From NCBI GenBank assembly GCA_965601455.1, contig OZ271831.1, forward strand, positions 3,162,001-3,226,000: a DNA stretch of 64,000 bases, read 5' to 3'. This document shows, one piece after another, positions 62,987 to 64,000 of this stretch (the stretch's first letter is position 1; the number at the start of each line of letters is the position of its first letter). The notes beneath the pieces are model-generated. The model worked only from the letters and a program-made list of their open reading frames with translations. It did no database searches and was not told where the DNA came from. The stretch comes from JANQEU01 sp965601455 (GTDB lineage Bacteria; Bacteroidota; Bacteroidia; Cytophagales; Cyclobacteriaceae). Position numbers and translations under genes: made by a program.

Positions 62987-64000
62987 CTATCGTACAAAAG
63001 CAGCGGCAACGCCACCGTCGATATTTAGAATATTTCCGGTGCTCTTGTTGAGAAATCCTCCAACGAAAGCAAAAACTCCATTTGCAATGTCATCAGTGGA
63101 AATAATCTCATTGAGAAGGGTTCTTTTAGCATAATGCGCTGGTAATTCTTCAACCGATATACCATAGGCTTTTGCACGGCCTTCGGCCCATTTGCCTTCC
63201 CATATCTTACTACCTTCAATCACCGCATCGGGATTTACTGTGTTCACACGGATTTTATCTGGACCCAGCTCTGCAGCCATCAGCCGGGACATATGCGTTT
63301 GGGTCGCTTTAGCGCTCCCATAAACCACATTATTCGGTCCTGAAACCAGTGCATTTTTGCTTGCTATATTGACAATATCTCCACCCAACTCCTGCACTTT
63401 CAGAATATCTACGGCTGCCTTGGAAACATTGAACTGCCCTTTCGCCAATACGTCCATGAGAAGGTCGTAATCATCTTCTGTTGTGTCCTCCATTTTTTTG
63501 GAAATCGCCAAACCAGCGGAATTCACAATAATGTCTACACCACCAAATTCCAGGCATGCGACGTCAAATGCTTCATTAATTTTCATCGGATCGGTGACGT
63601 CAATTAATGATCTGGCAGCTGTATCCCTGGCATAGCTTTCATATGCATGCTCCAAACGATCTTTGTCAATATCTGCGATAATCACACATGCCCCCTCTTC
63701 CACCAGTTTATCAGCAATTGCTTTACCAATGCCACCGGCGCTTCCAGTAACCAATGCAACTTTTCTGGAAAGTGGTTTCTCCTTCGGCATACGTTGCAGC
63801 TTCGCCTCCTCAAGCAACCAATATTCAATATCAAAGGCTTCCTGTAATGGTAAGGAGACGTATTCAGAAACGGCCTCTGCTCCTTTCATTACGTTGATCG
63901 CATTGATGTAAAACTCACTCGCCACCCGCGCAGTCTGTTTATTTTTTGCGTAGGTGAACATACCTACACCCGGCCAGATGATCACAACAGGGTTGGGATC
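62987..64000 (-). CDS. rhaD: Bifunctional rhamnulose-1-phosphate aldolase / alcohol dehydrogenase, C-terminal part
   Basis: The frame stays open to the window edge (first codons DPNPVVIIWPGVGMFTYAKNKQTARVASEFYINAINVM), so this is the C-terminal half of a larger protein. That junction and the FDIEYWLLEEAKLQRMP linker are characteristic of the fused class II aldolase plus SDR proteins of rhamnose catabolism. The SDR half is complete: VTGSAGGIGKAIADKL, NSAGLAI, SKNALVSGPNNVVYGSAKA, and a C-terminus ending GGVAAAFVR. The aldolase half splits rhamnulose-1-phosphate to dihydroxyacetone phosphate and L-lactaldehyde, and the SDR half oxidises the aldehyde or an alcohol. It is the first visible gene of the rhamnose operon. 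Confidence 0.93.
   Translation of the reverse strand, partial: DPNPVVIIWPGVGMFTYAKNKQTARVASEFYINAINVMKGAEAVSEYVSLPLQEAFDIEYWLLEEAKLQRMPKEKPLSRKVALVTGSAGGIGKAIADKLVEEGACVIIADIDKDRLEHAYESYARDTAARSLIDVTDPMKINEAFDVACLEFGGVDIIVNSAGLAISKKMEDTTEDDYDLLMDVLAKGQFNVSKAAVDILKVQELGGDIVNIASKNALVSGPNNVVYGSAKATQTHMSRLMAAELGPDKIRVNTVNPDAVIEGSKIWEGKWAEGRAKAYGISVEELPAHYAKRTLLNEIISTDDIANGVFAFVGGFLNKSTGNILNIDGGVAAAFVR

Noticed and set aside
62987..63985. A complete stand-alone SDR gene starting at a GTG
   Set aside because: The frame is open to the window edge and the residues before the SDR motif match the aldolase-SDR fusion linker.
1..64000. Mobile element, prophage or integrated island
   Set aside because: No transposase, integrase, tRNA, terminal repeats or phage genes were seen, and base use looks even across the window.

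Overview
The window looks like the chromosome of a Bacteroidota (Cytophagia-like, probably marine) heterotroph. The signs are a SusC/SusD pair, many lipoproteins with a lipobox, a giant cell-surface protein with a type IX secretion (T9SS) C-terminal domain, Bacteroidetes-type promoters (TTG-N19-TAnnTTTG), and a Sec/lipoprotein-type (clade II) nitrous oxide reductase. I cannot name the genus. I saw no tRNA, rRNA, insertion sequence, phage or CRISPR.

Layout. (1) 1-16.4 kb, minus strand: a polysaccharide-utilisation-like locus. susC and susD are followed by a strong terminator hairpin, then a heme-binding DUF6797-type lipoprotein, a GH5-like glycosidase, a LamG protein whose large C-terminal part I cannot assign, a sulfatase, an alpha/beta hydrolase and the start of another exported protein. 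A ROK regulator with its own promoter lies just upstream of susC. (2) 16.4-20.9 kb: a sodium/solute symporter with Zn- and Fe-type alcohol dehydrogenases, divergent from an exported L-rhamnose mutarotase. (3) 21-31.2 kb: a DUF202 protein, two membrane histidine kinases, an araA / lipoprotein aldose epimerase / symporter operon, a heme lipoprotein (DUF3365-like) and an OmpL47-like repeat protein. (4) 31.5-33.2 kb, plus strand: a TetR-SRPBCC-DUF2867 operon whose promoter is bracketed by two matching palindromes. (5) 33.3-44.6 kb: one 3786-residue T9SS surface protein. (6) 44.9-48.6 kb: an SDR dehydrogenase, an IlvD/Edd sugar-acid dehydratase and an MDR oxidoreductase. (7) 48.7-56.3 kb: a nos operon (cytochrome c, fasciclin protein, nosZ, membrane protein, nosL, nosD, nosF, nosY) with a divergent-in-order upstream Rrf2 regulator. 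(8) 56.4-64 kb: an L-rhamnose operon (aldolase/dehydrogenase, isomerase, FGGY kinase, L-lactate dehydrogenase, GH78 alpha-L-rhamnosidase).

How it fits together (inference). Sulfatase, glycosidases, rhamnosidase, mutarotases, symporters and the arabinose and rhamnose enzymes suggest a cell that strips a sulfated, rhamnose- and/or arabinose-containing algal or plant glycan at its surface. Sugars would be imported by Na+ symport. Rhamnose would be cleaved to dihydroxyacetone phosphate and L-lactaldehyde, and the L-lactate derived from the latter oxidised to pyruvate by the FMN enzyme in the same operon. The nos cluster would allow N2O to serve as an electron acceptor when oxygen is low.

The least explained parts are the unassigned C-terminal part of the LamG protein, the heme protein inside the glycan locus, a Cys-rich insert in SusD, the fasciclin and four-helix membrane proteins in the nos operon, and several regulatory palindromes.
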